Below, piece by piece: positions 11,960 to 22,160 of a stretch of 64,000 nucleotides of DNA. The DNA is from Lineus longissimus (lineage: Eukaryota > Nemertea > Pilidiophora > Heteronemertea > Lineidae), in assembly GCF_910592395.1 (NCBI RefSeq), contig NC_088312.1, forward strand, positions 17,741,292-17,805,291, read 5' to 3'. Under the pieces are notes generated by a model, which was given only the letters and a program-made list of their open reading frames with translations, searched no databases and was not told where the DNA came from. Positions within the stretch are counted from its first letter, which is position 1. Every line of letters starts with the position of its first letter. The position numbers and the translations under genes were made by a program.

Positions 11960-13310
11960 GACTCTTCTTTGTATCACAGTGACATCTCTGTGAGACCACC
12001 TTGTTGTCTGTTAAAGACTGCACACCAAGACATGGCTCCATAAGCAATATCTCTTTGAGAACATCTTGGTGTCTGATTAGGACTGCACACCGAAGACTTC
12101 CCTCCATAAGGAACGCTCTAGACTCTACGAGAAAATATTGTTGACCGATTGGGACACCACACAGAAGACATGCCTACATACCTTTGAGACCACACCGAAC
12201 ACATGTCTCAATAAGGGACATCCATTTGAGACCCCCTTTTTGTCTGATCAGGACAGCACACCATAGTCTCCATAAGTGACATCTCAATGAGACCACCTTG
12301 TTGTCTGTTCGGTGCAGCAAGCACACTGAAGATATGCGTCCATAAAGGACATCTCTATGGGACCATCTTGTTGTCTGATTGGACAAGACATGTCTCCATA
12401 AGTGACATCTGTATGAGGACACCTTGTTGGCTGATTGTGACAGCACATTGAAGACCTGTCTCTATAAGTGGCATCCCTTCGACAGCACACTAAAGACTTG
12501 CCTCAAAAAGGGACATGTCTTTGAGACCATCTAGTTGTCTGATTGAGACAAGACATGTCTTCATAAGTGACGTATGTATGAGGACACCTTGTTGGCTGAT
12601 TGTGACAGCACATTGAAGACCTGTCTCTATAAGTGGCATCCCTTCGACAGCACACTAAAGACTTGCCTCAAAAAGGGATATGTCTTTGAGGCCATCTAGT
12701 TGTCTGATTGAGACAAGACATGTCTCCATAAGTGACATATGTACGAGGACACCTTGTTGGCTGATTGTGACAGCACATTGAAGACCTGTCTCTATAAGTG
12801 GCATCCCTTCGACAGCACACTAAAGACTTGCCTCAAAAAGGGACATGTCTTTGAGACCATCTAGTTGTCTGATTGAGACAAGACATGTCTCCATAAGTGA
12901 CATATGTACGAGGACACCTTGTTGGCTGATTGTGACAGCATATTGAAGACCTGTCTCTAGTGGCATCCCTTCGAGGGCACACTGAAAACTTGCCTCCAAA
13001 AGGGACATATTGTTGATACCATCTTGTATTCTGATTGAGACAAGACTATGTTTCCATAAGTGACATCTGAGGACACCTTGCTGATTCGGACAGCACATCG
13101 AAGACTTGCCTCCAAAAGGGAATCTTATTATGACAATATTGTTGTCTGATTGAGACAAGACAGTCATGTGTCCATAAGTGACACCTCCATGCGACATTCT
13201 GTTGACTTATTGGGAGGCCACACTGAATACTTGTCTCTATAAATATCATCTCTATGAGACTATCTTGTTGATTGATTGGGACAGCACACTGAAGACTTGT
13301 CTCCATCAGG
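11960..13310. repeat. satellite B (~80-bp monomer, 165-bp higher-order unit)
   Basis: Tandem copies built around 'agacatgtctccataagtgacatctctatgagaccaccttgttgtctgattgggacagcacactgaagac', read by eye as ~80-bp monomers. From 12416 the dimer is homogenised: 'aggacaccttgttggctgat' starts at 12416, 12581, 12746 and 12911, exactly 165 bp apart, with near-identical sequence between. Flanking monomers are diverged. Open frames on the minus strand with repeated 'MSLMETCL' peptides are satellite translations. Confidence 0.93.
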
Positions 13311-13996
13311 AATATAAGAGAAAAGAGGCGGCGGAAGGGGCTCTTTAGATAATGGCTGAAATTACAGCTAAAATCATCACGAATGTTTCCATTTCATCAT
13401 ATTTTGTTGGTAGGGCATAGATCTCAACATTATTCAGCATTCGGTGCAAATCGACTACGTTTGGAGGGTTCAAATGGACCCTTCAATATTGGGCGGGGTA
13501 CTTTTTGGGGCTATTTTCAAAAAATTTCAATTAAAAAACAAACTTACCGTGTGATGGACATACTGTCTTCTCCCACTTAACCGAGCGCGGCTGAATCGTA
13601 AAATGACTAAGTCCAAATGAATAGGCCGATTTTACTGGTGGCAGGCGAACATTAGAAAGAACAGCCACAGCTGATAATTGATTCCCTTTTCGTGGGCAAT
13701 GCCAATACCTTCCACGTAAGTGGATAAAATACATGAACATTGACATGGGGTAGTCCTGTACTGAATGAATGAATACAATACAACTAGCGTCCTCATTTTA
13801 TGCCTATAGTGTTTGTTGACCAGAAATTTCTAATCTCGGGTCTATGATAAAGCTAGCTTCATGGGTCTGCAGAATGTCCCAATAAAGAAGTCTTGCTGTC
13901 AACGAATAAATTAAAGAAGATCACAGATTTGCTTATCAATTTACCAATCAATTTTATTATCCAAACGGGGTTTACACGTCATCATCAATAACATCA

Positions 13997-14503
13997 TCAT
14001 CCTCTTCCTCCTTCCGAAAACTCAATCCTCTTAACAAACTGCTCAATCTCATCATTTACCATCTCTACCCCCTCCCCGACTTTGTCATCGTCCTCAGGAA
14101 CTAGGCCACTGGTTTTCCAACCGATCATAATCGTCTGTTGTGTGACCCTTTCCCAGCCGAGGCGAATCATCCTGACCACTTCCCGCCTGGTGATCCGCTC
14201 ACAATGTCCTTGATTATCGGTGTGGCCGATTTTCCACACTTTCCAAATGGTCCTCAGGTGACAATTGAAGCTCCTGTTGACGGTCAAGTCCAAGGGCTGT
14301 AGCAGCGAAGTACATCGTCCTGGGATAAAAGTGTCTGACCCATTCTCTGCGCTGATTGCATCACGAAACTGCTGATTTCGATGCGCCGGATACCTGTCTA
14401 AAAGTAACAGGGACGTGGCCCCTGCTACAAATGGCACAATAAGGGCCTGCAACCACTCGATTAGTGATTGATGTCGGGCCCAACCCTGTGGACTACCAGT
14501 TAC
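13997..14503 (-). CDS. pogo-like transposase copy 1, exon 4 (DDE nuclease C-terminal part)
   Basis: Acceptor TTCCAG before 14503, phase 0, agreeing with exon 3. Encodes VTGSPQGWARHQSLIEWLQA, then the second catalytic Asp in LLLLDRYPAHRN, and the third in TSLLQPLDLTVNRSF. The equivalent exon of copy 2 starts at the same residue (VTGTEIGC), which supports this acceptor over an alternative CAG eight bases upstream. The last codons read GGRG then stop; a +1 frame would give an acidic Glu/Asp tail instead, so a late frameshift is possible. Confidence 0.8.
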   Translation of the reverse strand, partial: VTGSPQGWARHQSLIEWLQALIVPFVAGATSLLLLDRYPAHRNQQFRDAISAENGSDTFIPGRCTSLLQPLDLTVNRSFNCHLRTIWKVWKIGHTDNQGHCERITRREVVRMIRLGWERVTQQTIMIGWKTSGLVPEDDDKVGEGVEMVNDEIEQFVKRIEFSEGGRG

Positions 14504-14741
14504 CTGGAAACCTGCAAACAACAAGTATGAATAATTACATTACTTTTCTGAACAGTCAGACACGCACAATGTTTTGGTTGCATCCATGACAAACCTACAA
14601 CAATTTAAGTCATAGAAGTTCTGATTTTCTTGAAAAATACTACCATTAACTAGAATGTCAGACCGTCAATGACAACACTGATGACGTCAGGTACATGTCC
14701 TGTACTACAACCACGGACTTGTATTCTATGCCAATACTCAC

Positions 14742-15111
14742 TCGCACATTGTCTGGGGCGTCCGCCTGAAGCTGCCGAATGACGTCACCCTCTGGTGCCA
14801 AGCCTCTGAAGTTGACCTCGGCTCGTCCTTTTCGTCCATCTGTCGTAACTACTAGAGTCACCGTGCATCCAAGTTTCGGGTTGCCTTGGGATGATCTAAT
14901 GTCAACATTCTGAGACCCAGTCGCTTCCATTGTTGATCTTGGCACCATATCAAACAACACGAATGTCTCATTCATGTTCATGATGACATCAAAATCAGCG
15001 TCTCTGATGAGTTCCGCAAACTCTCCCCGGTAGTAGTCGGCAACCAAAGCTTGGGCGTTGTCAGGTAACCCCCTTGAATCTTTGGTCTTCCTTCGATAGC
15101 CGATTTGTTTC
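14742..15111 (-). CDS. pogo-like transposase copy 1, exon 3 (start of DDE nuclease)
   Basis: An 85-bp intron (15112-15196, GT..AG) precedes it; the donor CGA|GTGAGT follows at 14742. Encodes ...KQIGYRRKTKDSRGLPDNAQ, then the first catalytic block, which reads NMNETFVLFDM. The family normally has N-x-D-E-T-x-x-x-F-D-M here, so the first catalytic Asp is Asn. Downstream LGCTVTLVVTTDGRKGRAEV is the usual beta-strand region. With the metal-binding Asp lost, this transposase is unlikely to cut DNA. Confidence 0.8.
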
Positions 15112-15196
15112 CTGAAATGGAATTTGCATATTATTAAAGAATACAATCCATTCCGTACGTTAAGGCCGATCCATGCAATAGAGGAATAAAGCTCAC

Positions 15197-15419
15197 CTTT
15201 CCATAAATTTATTAAGCCAATGTGCAGATGCATGGACAAGTAATCGCAGGGGTCTCTGTTCTTGTCTTTCGGCCTTCGTTTCGTTCGGAAGCTCTGCCCA
15301 CCATTGCAGAAATTCTCTTCCAGCTTGTCCTTTAATATCCTCACCGGAAACAGGGAAACCAAGTCTTCGGCGCTCAAGGAACCAGTTGTTCAAATTGTTT
15401 TCCATTTCGGGCCAGTATG
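15197..15419 (-). CDS. pogo-like transposase copy 1, exon 2 (CENP-B-type HTH)
   Basis: Acceptor TTTCAG at 15420-15425; donor GGAAAG|GTGAGC after 15197. Encodes about 74 residues beginning YWPEMENNLNNWFLERRRLG and ending HWLNKFMER. The Trp-rich pattern (WFLERR, FLQWWAEL, HWLNKF) is that of the second CENP-B/Tigger DNA-binding helix-turn-helix, where 'GWLxRFxxR' normally closes the domain. Incoming phase 1 and outgoing phase 2 fit both neighbours. No stops. Confidence 0.8.
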
Positions 15420-15688
15420 CTGAAATAAAAAAGCTAACACGTTTAACATCTTCGGAAATATTGATTGGCGATGACCACGGGTATGAACGAAATGTTAGTC
15501 CTAGGAATAAAGGTCCCAGGAACAATAATACTGATATTGTTAAAGGCATGGTCAGGGTCAGTCGCTCTGAAGTATCATGCCACTTATTCTTTCGTCCAAG
15601 ACACAGAAGCGGACTTGTTCCAGTCGGTAAAGGCCAACAAAGAAGGAAATTCATTTAGCGAGGAATAGAATGCTTGAAGAAACACTAC

Positions 15689-15991
15689 CTTGTGCATCAG
15701 TGCCGTGTTGCCGTCGTCTCCTCCGTCTTCTATGGTCTTGAGTTAATCTACCTCTGGGGGCAAACAAGTCATCCCGTATGCTTATCCAACGTCTAAATGT
15801 CTGCGGTTCAATGCGGTGGTGTCTAGCAAAGGATGTCGCAGTTCATCATCGTCGTCGTCGTCGTCGTCGTCGTCGTCAGTAGTGGTATCAGGGTCAGGGC
15901 TGTCAACACCATCTCCATGCTCCATTCCATACGTTAAGATCATCAGGGTTCCTGCTAGGCCTACCCACAAAATCCATCGGATTGCGTGCAT
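15689..15991 (-). pseudogene. pogo-like transposase copy 1, exon 1 (broken N-terminus)
   Basis: Starts MHAIRWILWVGLAGTLMILT, a hydrophobic stretch, then an acidic run of eleven Asp encoded by a GTC-type microsatellite on the plus strand (about 15846-15879). After a frame change and a stop, the sequence continues as TSFARHHRIEPQTFRRWISI, which matches the second half of the helix-turn-helix of copy 2. The first half of that domain is missing, so a deletion with frameshift removed ~50 codons. A good donor (CAAG|GTAGTG) follows at 15689/15688 in phase 1, matching the next exon. DNA binding is probably lost. Confidence 0.7.
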
Positions 15992-16394
15992 CTTACCAGA
16001 AGAACGTGGTCAAAGCAAGATGGCAGACAACAATTATGACATTTGACACGAAAGTGCCCTTTATTGGATTTCCCCCACAAGAAAACGATTCCATAATCGG
16101 TTAGATAAAATGAATTCATATGAAAGACTCTGGATTGGTCAACCATTTACATGGACTTGCAATAGACTTACATCCCTGACTGCAGGGATTACTGGCCCTG
16201 GCCGCGACCAGGCATTATTGATTTGACAACATTTACAAAGTTGTCTTCCAATAACCATTGATCACTATAACTGGCTGTCATATTGAATGTTTACAGCCCA
16301 CCAGTAAAAAAACTACAGACTACCGTTTTTCTGGACTTTTCTGGTCATCTTCGAGCCATTTTCCTGGCGCTCGGTTAAGTGGGAGAAGACAGTA

Positions 16395-17428
16395 TATACC
16401 AGTTTTATATAATAAATGATTGTTCCAGATCATTTCCACCAAAAAAATTATATTTGCCATATTCGACTGATAAATCAGGTACTAAGGGTTGGGGTCTATA
16501 AGGATTTTCAGTTAAAGTTAACCGAAAAACCTAAAATTATGAATTATATTTTTTTAATCTGTTTTTGGTATGAGGGGATTCCAAATGATGAAACGCACTA
16601 AAACTAAGATGTTCAGTGTGAATTACAGAAAATATAAGGGTTAGATCGGTCAAAAAGGGCCAAAATAAGACCTAATGTAATACGCCTAAGAATTGCCTAA
16701 ATCACATCATCCACTGGGACAATTTCCTGATATATTCCCAATTCTGAACAGATCTAATTCAAGACCAACGGAGTTGAAAATGCCATTTTCTGAAGGACAG
16801 TCACAATTTTGTCTTCCACATCATTTGTTTTTGTTAAAAAATAACTCAAGTGTGGTTTTTGCATTCAAACCAGTTTTCCATGCATAAAGGAACACTATAT
16901 ATCTCCTTTGTAACAGAAAAACAATAGACCTTGGGATAAATCACAAATGAAATCAGAGAAAGTGTTAAAACAGACAAGTAGGAAGGATGTGACAAAGTTA
17001 AAGTGTCCTTAGCTTAAGTGACTTTAAATCATATGAACAAACTTTTATTTCAATATAAAGCCATGTTTCATGTAATATTATTATATTTCCTACCTTTACC
17101 ACCAGTTTTTGAGCAACTGGTGAGGTTATCAGGGAGAGGGTTAGTGTTGGACACACAAAGTACACAATACACAGAAGTGGGCGTGATCAGGGCAGCACGG
17201 TGATTCTAACATTTTATGCTCGTTCAATCAGACATTCTCGGATTTTTACTAGCTAGCCCAAGACATTGCGATGATGAAGGCTCTGGTCAATGTTTAATAT
17301 CGATTGATGCAAATTTTATGTTATGTTTTGTCTTGTTTTCATGTTCAATCCCCCTGGTTTGAAAAAGCCGGCTGACGGGTCATGTCTGTGTTTATACACG
17401 TGCATTTATTTACACCTAAAAAACATAG
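16395..17428. other. unassigned sequence between transposons
   Basis: About 1 kb of AT-rich sequence with no gene or repeat partner recognised. The last five bases (17424-17428, CATAG) are the target duplication of the following LTR element. Confidence 0.5.
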
Positions 17429-18211
17429 TGTAGCAACCATTGGACTCAACAACCTGTCTACAGTCTCAACCCCTGCTCGAGCATATCTAGCATCATTTTC
17501 GTGCATGCTATCTAGCTGACCTCAAGTACCACAGAATGTAAACAAGAGCTAGGCCTTTTCTTGGAGACAAGCACACTGAGAAATACTGTACCCATTTTCC
17601 TACAATTTGTATCTATCAAAATCTAAGGCATCATGTGAAATTCTAGAGGCAAAACATGGTATGTACAATTATCAATATTTATAGATTCTATAGATTATCT
17701 TATTTTCAATAGATGATGGTTAACATCAGAGTTTTAAGGGTTTAAAGAGCTCACCTTTCCTAATTCTCTTAACCATGCTAGGTTTCCTTTGTCTCTGTTA
17801 GATTGTGAACTTATCATATGATACACACATACATATCCATATATATTTCCTGCAGCTATATGCTGTTCTGTATTAACAGTTTCCTCAACTAGTGAGGTTA
17901 TAATACATGCATGGTATATATTCCAATGTTTATGTTTGATAAGGATTTAGAGGTACATTTGTGCCTTTGTGATGCCTGTGTAGCTACTGTTGCATGCATT
18001 CATGTATGCATTATATGTGTGTGCTTGGTACTCCTAAGATCACAACCAGGCTGAGTCAGCATGTTTCTAATACTGTGTTTTCAATAGTTCACATATGTAA
18101 TTGTACTGAGGATACTTTCATCTTGTATATTTTCAGTCTTTTACGGTGTTAATAAACATCAGTTTATCACATAAAGAATATTTTCGTCTCGTGTTACATG
18201 ATGCGCTTACA
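17429..18211 (+). repeat. BEL/Pao 5' LTR
   Basis: Begins TGTAGCAACCATTGG and ends GCGCTTACA, giving the TG...CA ends typical of LTRs. Same length as the 3' LTR. An AATAAA signal lies near the 3' end (about 18150-18160). A candidate TATA-like tract (catatatatttcc) is near 17837-17850. Confidence 0.95.
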
Positions 18212-19120
18212 GTAAAAGACATCTGCCTGAAGAGAACAAGCCATCCCTATAGTCCATTGTTGATATAGCAGATGGTTCCCCACAGATGTAAAGGAGCCTA
18301 CTAGACGACTCCACGATACCAAAGCCAAGGAGCTTGCAGTATACGGTACCTCAAAGAGTCCCAAGAGTCAGCGAGATATACATGATATCAACGACCTCCG
18401 CCAAATGCTGTGTGTGTCCGATTAGTGATTATCAGCTTGCCGGAATTTCTTACGAAACCAAGAAGCTAGGTGCTTCATCACGAACCGCATTAAGTGAAAA
18501 CTTTGTGAAACTGAGAGAGAATTGCCAATAGATTAATTCAAGAGACTGGTAAAGAAACAACTAACTGAAACCAACTGTGACCGTTTGAAAACTCTGGCTG
18601 CCAAATGAACATTCTGCAATATTCCAATTGACTTTAATACAGAGAGACATTATTCAATGAAATGAACTTTATGAACTTATTATAAACTTTCGTGGTTACA
18701 GTATGCACATTCAGAACAGCATACTCACCTTTATATGCCCCATGTATCATAAATGCTTTGTTTTCAGGTCATGTTTTCTTTGTCGTGACAGTAGGCCTAT
18801 CCTTATGTCGGTTTAACCTTGCCTTCCAGACGGTTACAATCTTGGTACTTGGTAGACACTCATTATTGGAGTATCCTCTCATTTAAAGAGTAAATTTTTG
18901 AGCTCCAATGATTGCTGCACTTCGTATGTTTTGTTGTAGAGGGGGGTTTTGAATATTGTGGTACATGTGTGCTGATTTGACTTGACCAAAGAAGAGTTCA
19001 GAGAAATTCCCTTAACGTTAGCGAATTTAGAGTTTAGAGTATCTATTGGTTCATTGTCTTATCACTTGCCACTAATTCTTTACCCTTAAGTCTAATTGCA
19101 GACGGACGAAGCAAACAATC
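18212..19120 (+). other. BEL/Pao leader between 5' LTR and gag
   Basis: 909 bp of 5' untranslated leader starting GTAAAAGACATCTGCCTGAA, where a tRNA primer-binding site would be expected; I could not match it to a specific tRNA. A 65-codon frame at 18334-18531 is unrecognised. Confidence 0.6.
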
Positions 19121-21706
19121 ATGAGTTCAGAGAAGGAAGAGCCTCCTCAAGCAGAGGTCATAATCGAGGCAGAGGTTCATACTCCACCTGTTGGTGAGAC
19201 TGGTGAAAATGTCCCGACCGAGCAAGAGAATGAGGCCAAGGAAGCAGACCAAGACGAACCAAAATGGGCAAGCAATGAAGTGAAAAACCCAGAGAAAGAG
19301 AAAAAGAAAGAGAAAGAGGAAGACAAAAGAGCTGTCGATGTTAATGAGGACACAGCAAGGCAGCAGCCTAGGAGATCAGAGAGACTGACTGATAAGGCCA
19401 AGCAGAGGGAAACAGAAGATCTCATTGATCATTTTTGGGAAAAGGCCAAGGAATGCAAGGTGGCTTCACGGTCTGCTGAAGACCTGGCAGCAAAAACTGC
19501 CCTACATAAGTTACCAGATTTCCAGCGGTCGTTAGAAGAGGACCTAAAAGAGCGCATAAGTGAGGTCAACACAATCTATAACAAAGTTAGGAGAGTGAGC
19601 AGTGGTTCCCCTCCCTCCGAAGTCAGGAGAGCTGTCGATGCTCTAAATGCATTGATAGCTGGTGCCATTGACTCAGTAAAGGGTGAGATTCCAGAGAGGC
19701 CTATCAGCCAATCAGGGCTGTCAATCTTTTCTAGCCATCACTCGCGCGCATCTACCAAATCTTCACTCCGAAGAGAATCTGCTCCACAAGCAGCTGCCCT
19801 GCAAGCGGAATTAGACGCACAGCGAGAAGAAGCTGAGAAGGAAGATGAACTAATCAAACTCCAGCTCGAAGAAGCCAAGCGCCGTGCCCTTGAAGAAGCT
19901 GAACAAGCAGCCCAAACTGCCCGAAGAGAAGCAGCTGAGAAGGCCAGGCGGCTGGAAATAGATGCTGAAATTGCACGAAAACGTCGTGAAATAGAGCAAC
20001 AGAAAACAGCGAAGAAACTAAGAATTGAAGAAGCCAAACTTAGGGTCTTTGAAGAGGAAGAGAGAGAAAGTAGAGGGAGTAAAGCCAGAAGCAGACAGAG
20101 TCTGAAGATACATAACACAGTCAACTTTAGGAAAGAACAGAGTGAGAGAAGAGCAGACACAAGCTTGTCGAAGAATGGTGAGTATGTAGGCGTACCATCA
20201 GTGTCACAGTCCAAGATAGAGACTGCATTTCAGTTTCAGGAGCAAAAGGTTCCCGAAATTCCCACACAACAAATGAAGATAGAAAGTATTCCAAGAGTTG
20301 ACGACAGGCTGACGACGTCTCCTTCCATGAACCCCACCGCTCCTGTATGGCACCCACCAGCAACTGGGAATGACATAAGGATGATTGCTGAAGCCCTTGC
20401 AGCCTCTGTTACGTTAAGTCGCTTACCAGTCCCAGAGCCACCAGTCTTCAACGGGGATGTCTTATTATACCCAGATTGGAAAGCGTCATTTTCAGCTTTG
20501 ATTGAGAGTAGAGGTATTCCAGGTCAGGAAAGAATACATTACTTGAAGAAGTATGTCGGCGGCCCTGCCAAGGAAGCTGTAAACGGGTATTTTCTCCTAA
20601 ATACAGAAAATGCATTTGAGAAAGCCAAAGAGACACTTGAAGATCGATATGGCAACCCGTTTATGATCACTGAAGCGTTTCGAGACAAATTAGATGCCTG
20701 GCCAAAGATTGGTCCTAAGGACAGCAAAGGTCTCAGACAGTTTGCTGATTTTCTTCAACAATGTCAAGCAGCTATGACAGACATAAGAGGACTTGAGGTT
20801 CTAAATGATTGTCGAGAAAACAGAAGACTCCTGCAAAAACTTCCCGACTAGCTTGCTGGGAGATGGGGCCGTGTAGTTGCAAGATTGAAGGGCCCGACCG
20901 ACTCGTTCCCACGCTTTAGCGAATTTGTGAAGTTTGTCAAGGATGAGGCAACCATTGCTTGTGACCCTATCACCTCCCTCACTTCCCTACGAGGCAACTC
21001 CGAGAAAGAACGAGACAAGCCGATCAGAAGCGCTGGGGCGAGAACTTTCACAACGGGTGGGCGAGAGGAAGGCACTGGTAAGGCAAAGTGTGCCTTTTGC
21101 AGAAGAGATAATCATCAGGTTCAAGAATGCAAGACACTGGCAGGAAAACCCCTCATGGAGAGGCAAGAATTTGTCAAGAGCAAGGAACTCTGTTTTGGTT
21201 GCCTAGGCCACGGCCACCAGGCAAAATTTTGCAAGCAGAGGAGTGTGTGCAAAGCATGCAAGGGCAAACACCCTACCAGCCTCCATGAAGAAAGAAACTT
21301 CAAAAGGCTGAGTTCAACTCCAACCAAAGATGGTACAACTAAGAAATCTCCTAACCCATGTACAACTGAGGCGACAGCAAGAAATTTTTGTGGACTTTCA
21401 AGTAACAACATAGATTCCATGTCATCCATGGTAGTGCCAGTGTGGATCGCAGACCGGTCTTCCCCAGATGAGGAGCATCTGGTTTATGCTCTTTTGGATT
21501 CACAATCTGACACGACGTTTGTCCTTGGTGACACAACAGACTCCCTTTACAAAAGCCAAGAAGAGGTTCGCCGACACTCTACCCCAGTGGAGTTAAAGCT
21601 GACCACGATGACGTCAAAGGACAAAACAATTCCCTCAACGCCAAAAGTGGCAGAAAACTCAACGGTCTGTTCAGATCGGAGACATCGTCATTGTCCACGA
21701 CAGTGA
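19121..21706 (+). pseudogene. BEL/Pao Gag-protease with one in-frame TAG
   Basis: The ATG at 19121 opens a 576-codon Gag: an acidic/Lys-rich N-terminus, a Glu/Ala/Arg-rich coiled coil (about residues 220-320), then a Pao-type capsid region (PVFNGDVLLYPDWKASFSAL onward). A TAG at 20849-20851 interrupts at 'KLPD*LAGRWGRVV'; relatives carry Trp there, so this looks like a TGG-to-TAG change. The same frame continues through CAFCRRDNHQVQEC and CFGCLGHGHQAKFC (both CX2CX4HX4C), a third Cys/His motif CKACKGKHPTSLH, and a protease signature YALLDSQSDTTFVL. Gag packages RNA and the protease matures the particle. The frame is lost at the deletion junction near 21630. Confidence 0.9.
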
Positions 21707-21899
21707 CCAACCCCGTTGTCACTGGAGCCTGGCAATGGTAGACGAGACAACTAAAGACAAGGATGACCTGGTCAGAAAGGTAAAGCTTCGCATCGGAACG
21801 ACTGATGTCACAAAGGATGGCAGACGTCTGGGGAAAGCTAAATACCTTGATCGACCAATTCACAAATTGACTGTGCTGGTAGAAGCTGCACAGCAATAG
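21637..21899 (+). pseudogene. BEL/Pao integrase C-terminal remnant (DUF5641-like)
   Basis: In a different frame from the protease, the sequence reads RQKWQKTQRSVQIGDIVIVH, continues through LRIGTTDVTKDGRRLGKAKY and LDRPIHKLTVLVEAAQQ, and stops at 21897-21899. This is the basic C-terminal module of BEL/Pao integrases (DUF5641-like). The junction with protease at about 21625-21637 marks a deletion of roughly the whole RT-RNaseH-integrase core. Confidence 0.85.
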
Positions 21900-22160
21900 T
21901 GACAGAGGTAAGCGATTCAGTACAAAATTATTTCGCTTAATAATTGATTTACCAATTTCTTCTTAATCAGAAGATTTGCTGCGATCACAGGATTCGATTA
22001 TATCTATCCAGGTATATATGGGTCCAGTTTTTTTCATAGTTTAATCATTAGCAAGTAGCGTTAGAGATATTTCTCCCACCACTTTTCTTAGTCAGGTCGT
22101 TGGGGTTAATTGTCGGATTTTATTTTCATGGGTCAAATCATGGGTGATTTTGGGCGGGAG

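Larger units (their letters stand above)
13563..16392 (-). mobile_element. complete pogo/Tigger-like DNA transposon (copy 1)
   Basis: Perfect 26-bp terminal inverted repeats: 13563-13588 begins CTGTCTTCTCCCACTTAACC, and 16367-16392 is its reverse complement. TA dinucleotides flank both sides (13561-13562 and 16393-16394), as expected for the Tc1/mariner/pogo group. Total length 2830 bp. It contains a four-exon transposase gene on the minus strand. Intact termini imply a fairly recent insertion, yet the coding sequence is damaged, so it was probably mobilised in trans or decayed after insertion. Family known: pogo-like elements with a CENP-B-type DNA-binding domain and a DDE nuclease. Confidence 0.93.

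Noticed and set aside
12174-13306. Minus-strand frames with repeated MSLMETCL peptides suggesting a repeat protein
   Set aside because: Translations of satellite B; frames change between monomers and there is no conserved start.
15816-16046. Plus frame with a poly-Ser run
   Set aside because: Antisense of the Asp-coding trinucleotide run in transposase exon 1.
19738-20214. 158-codon minus-strand frame rich in Ser and Leu
   Set aside because: Antisense shadow of the Gag coiled coil; its composition is the mirror of Glu/Ala/Arg codons.
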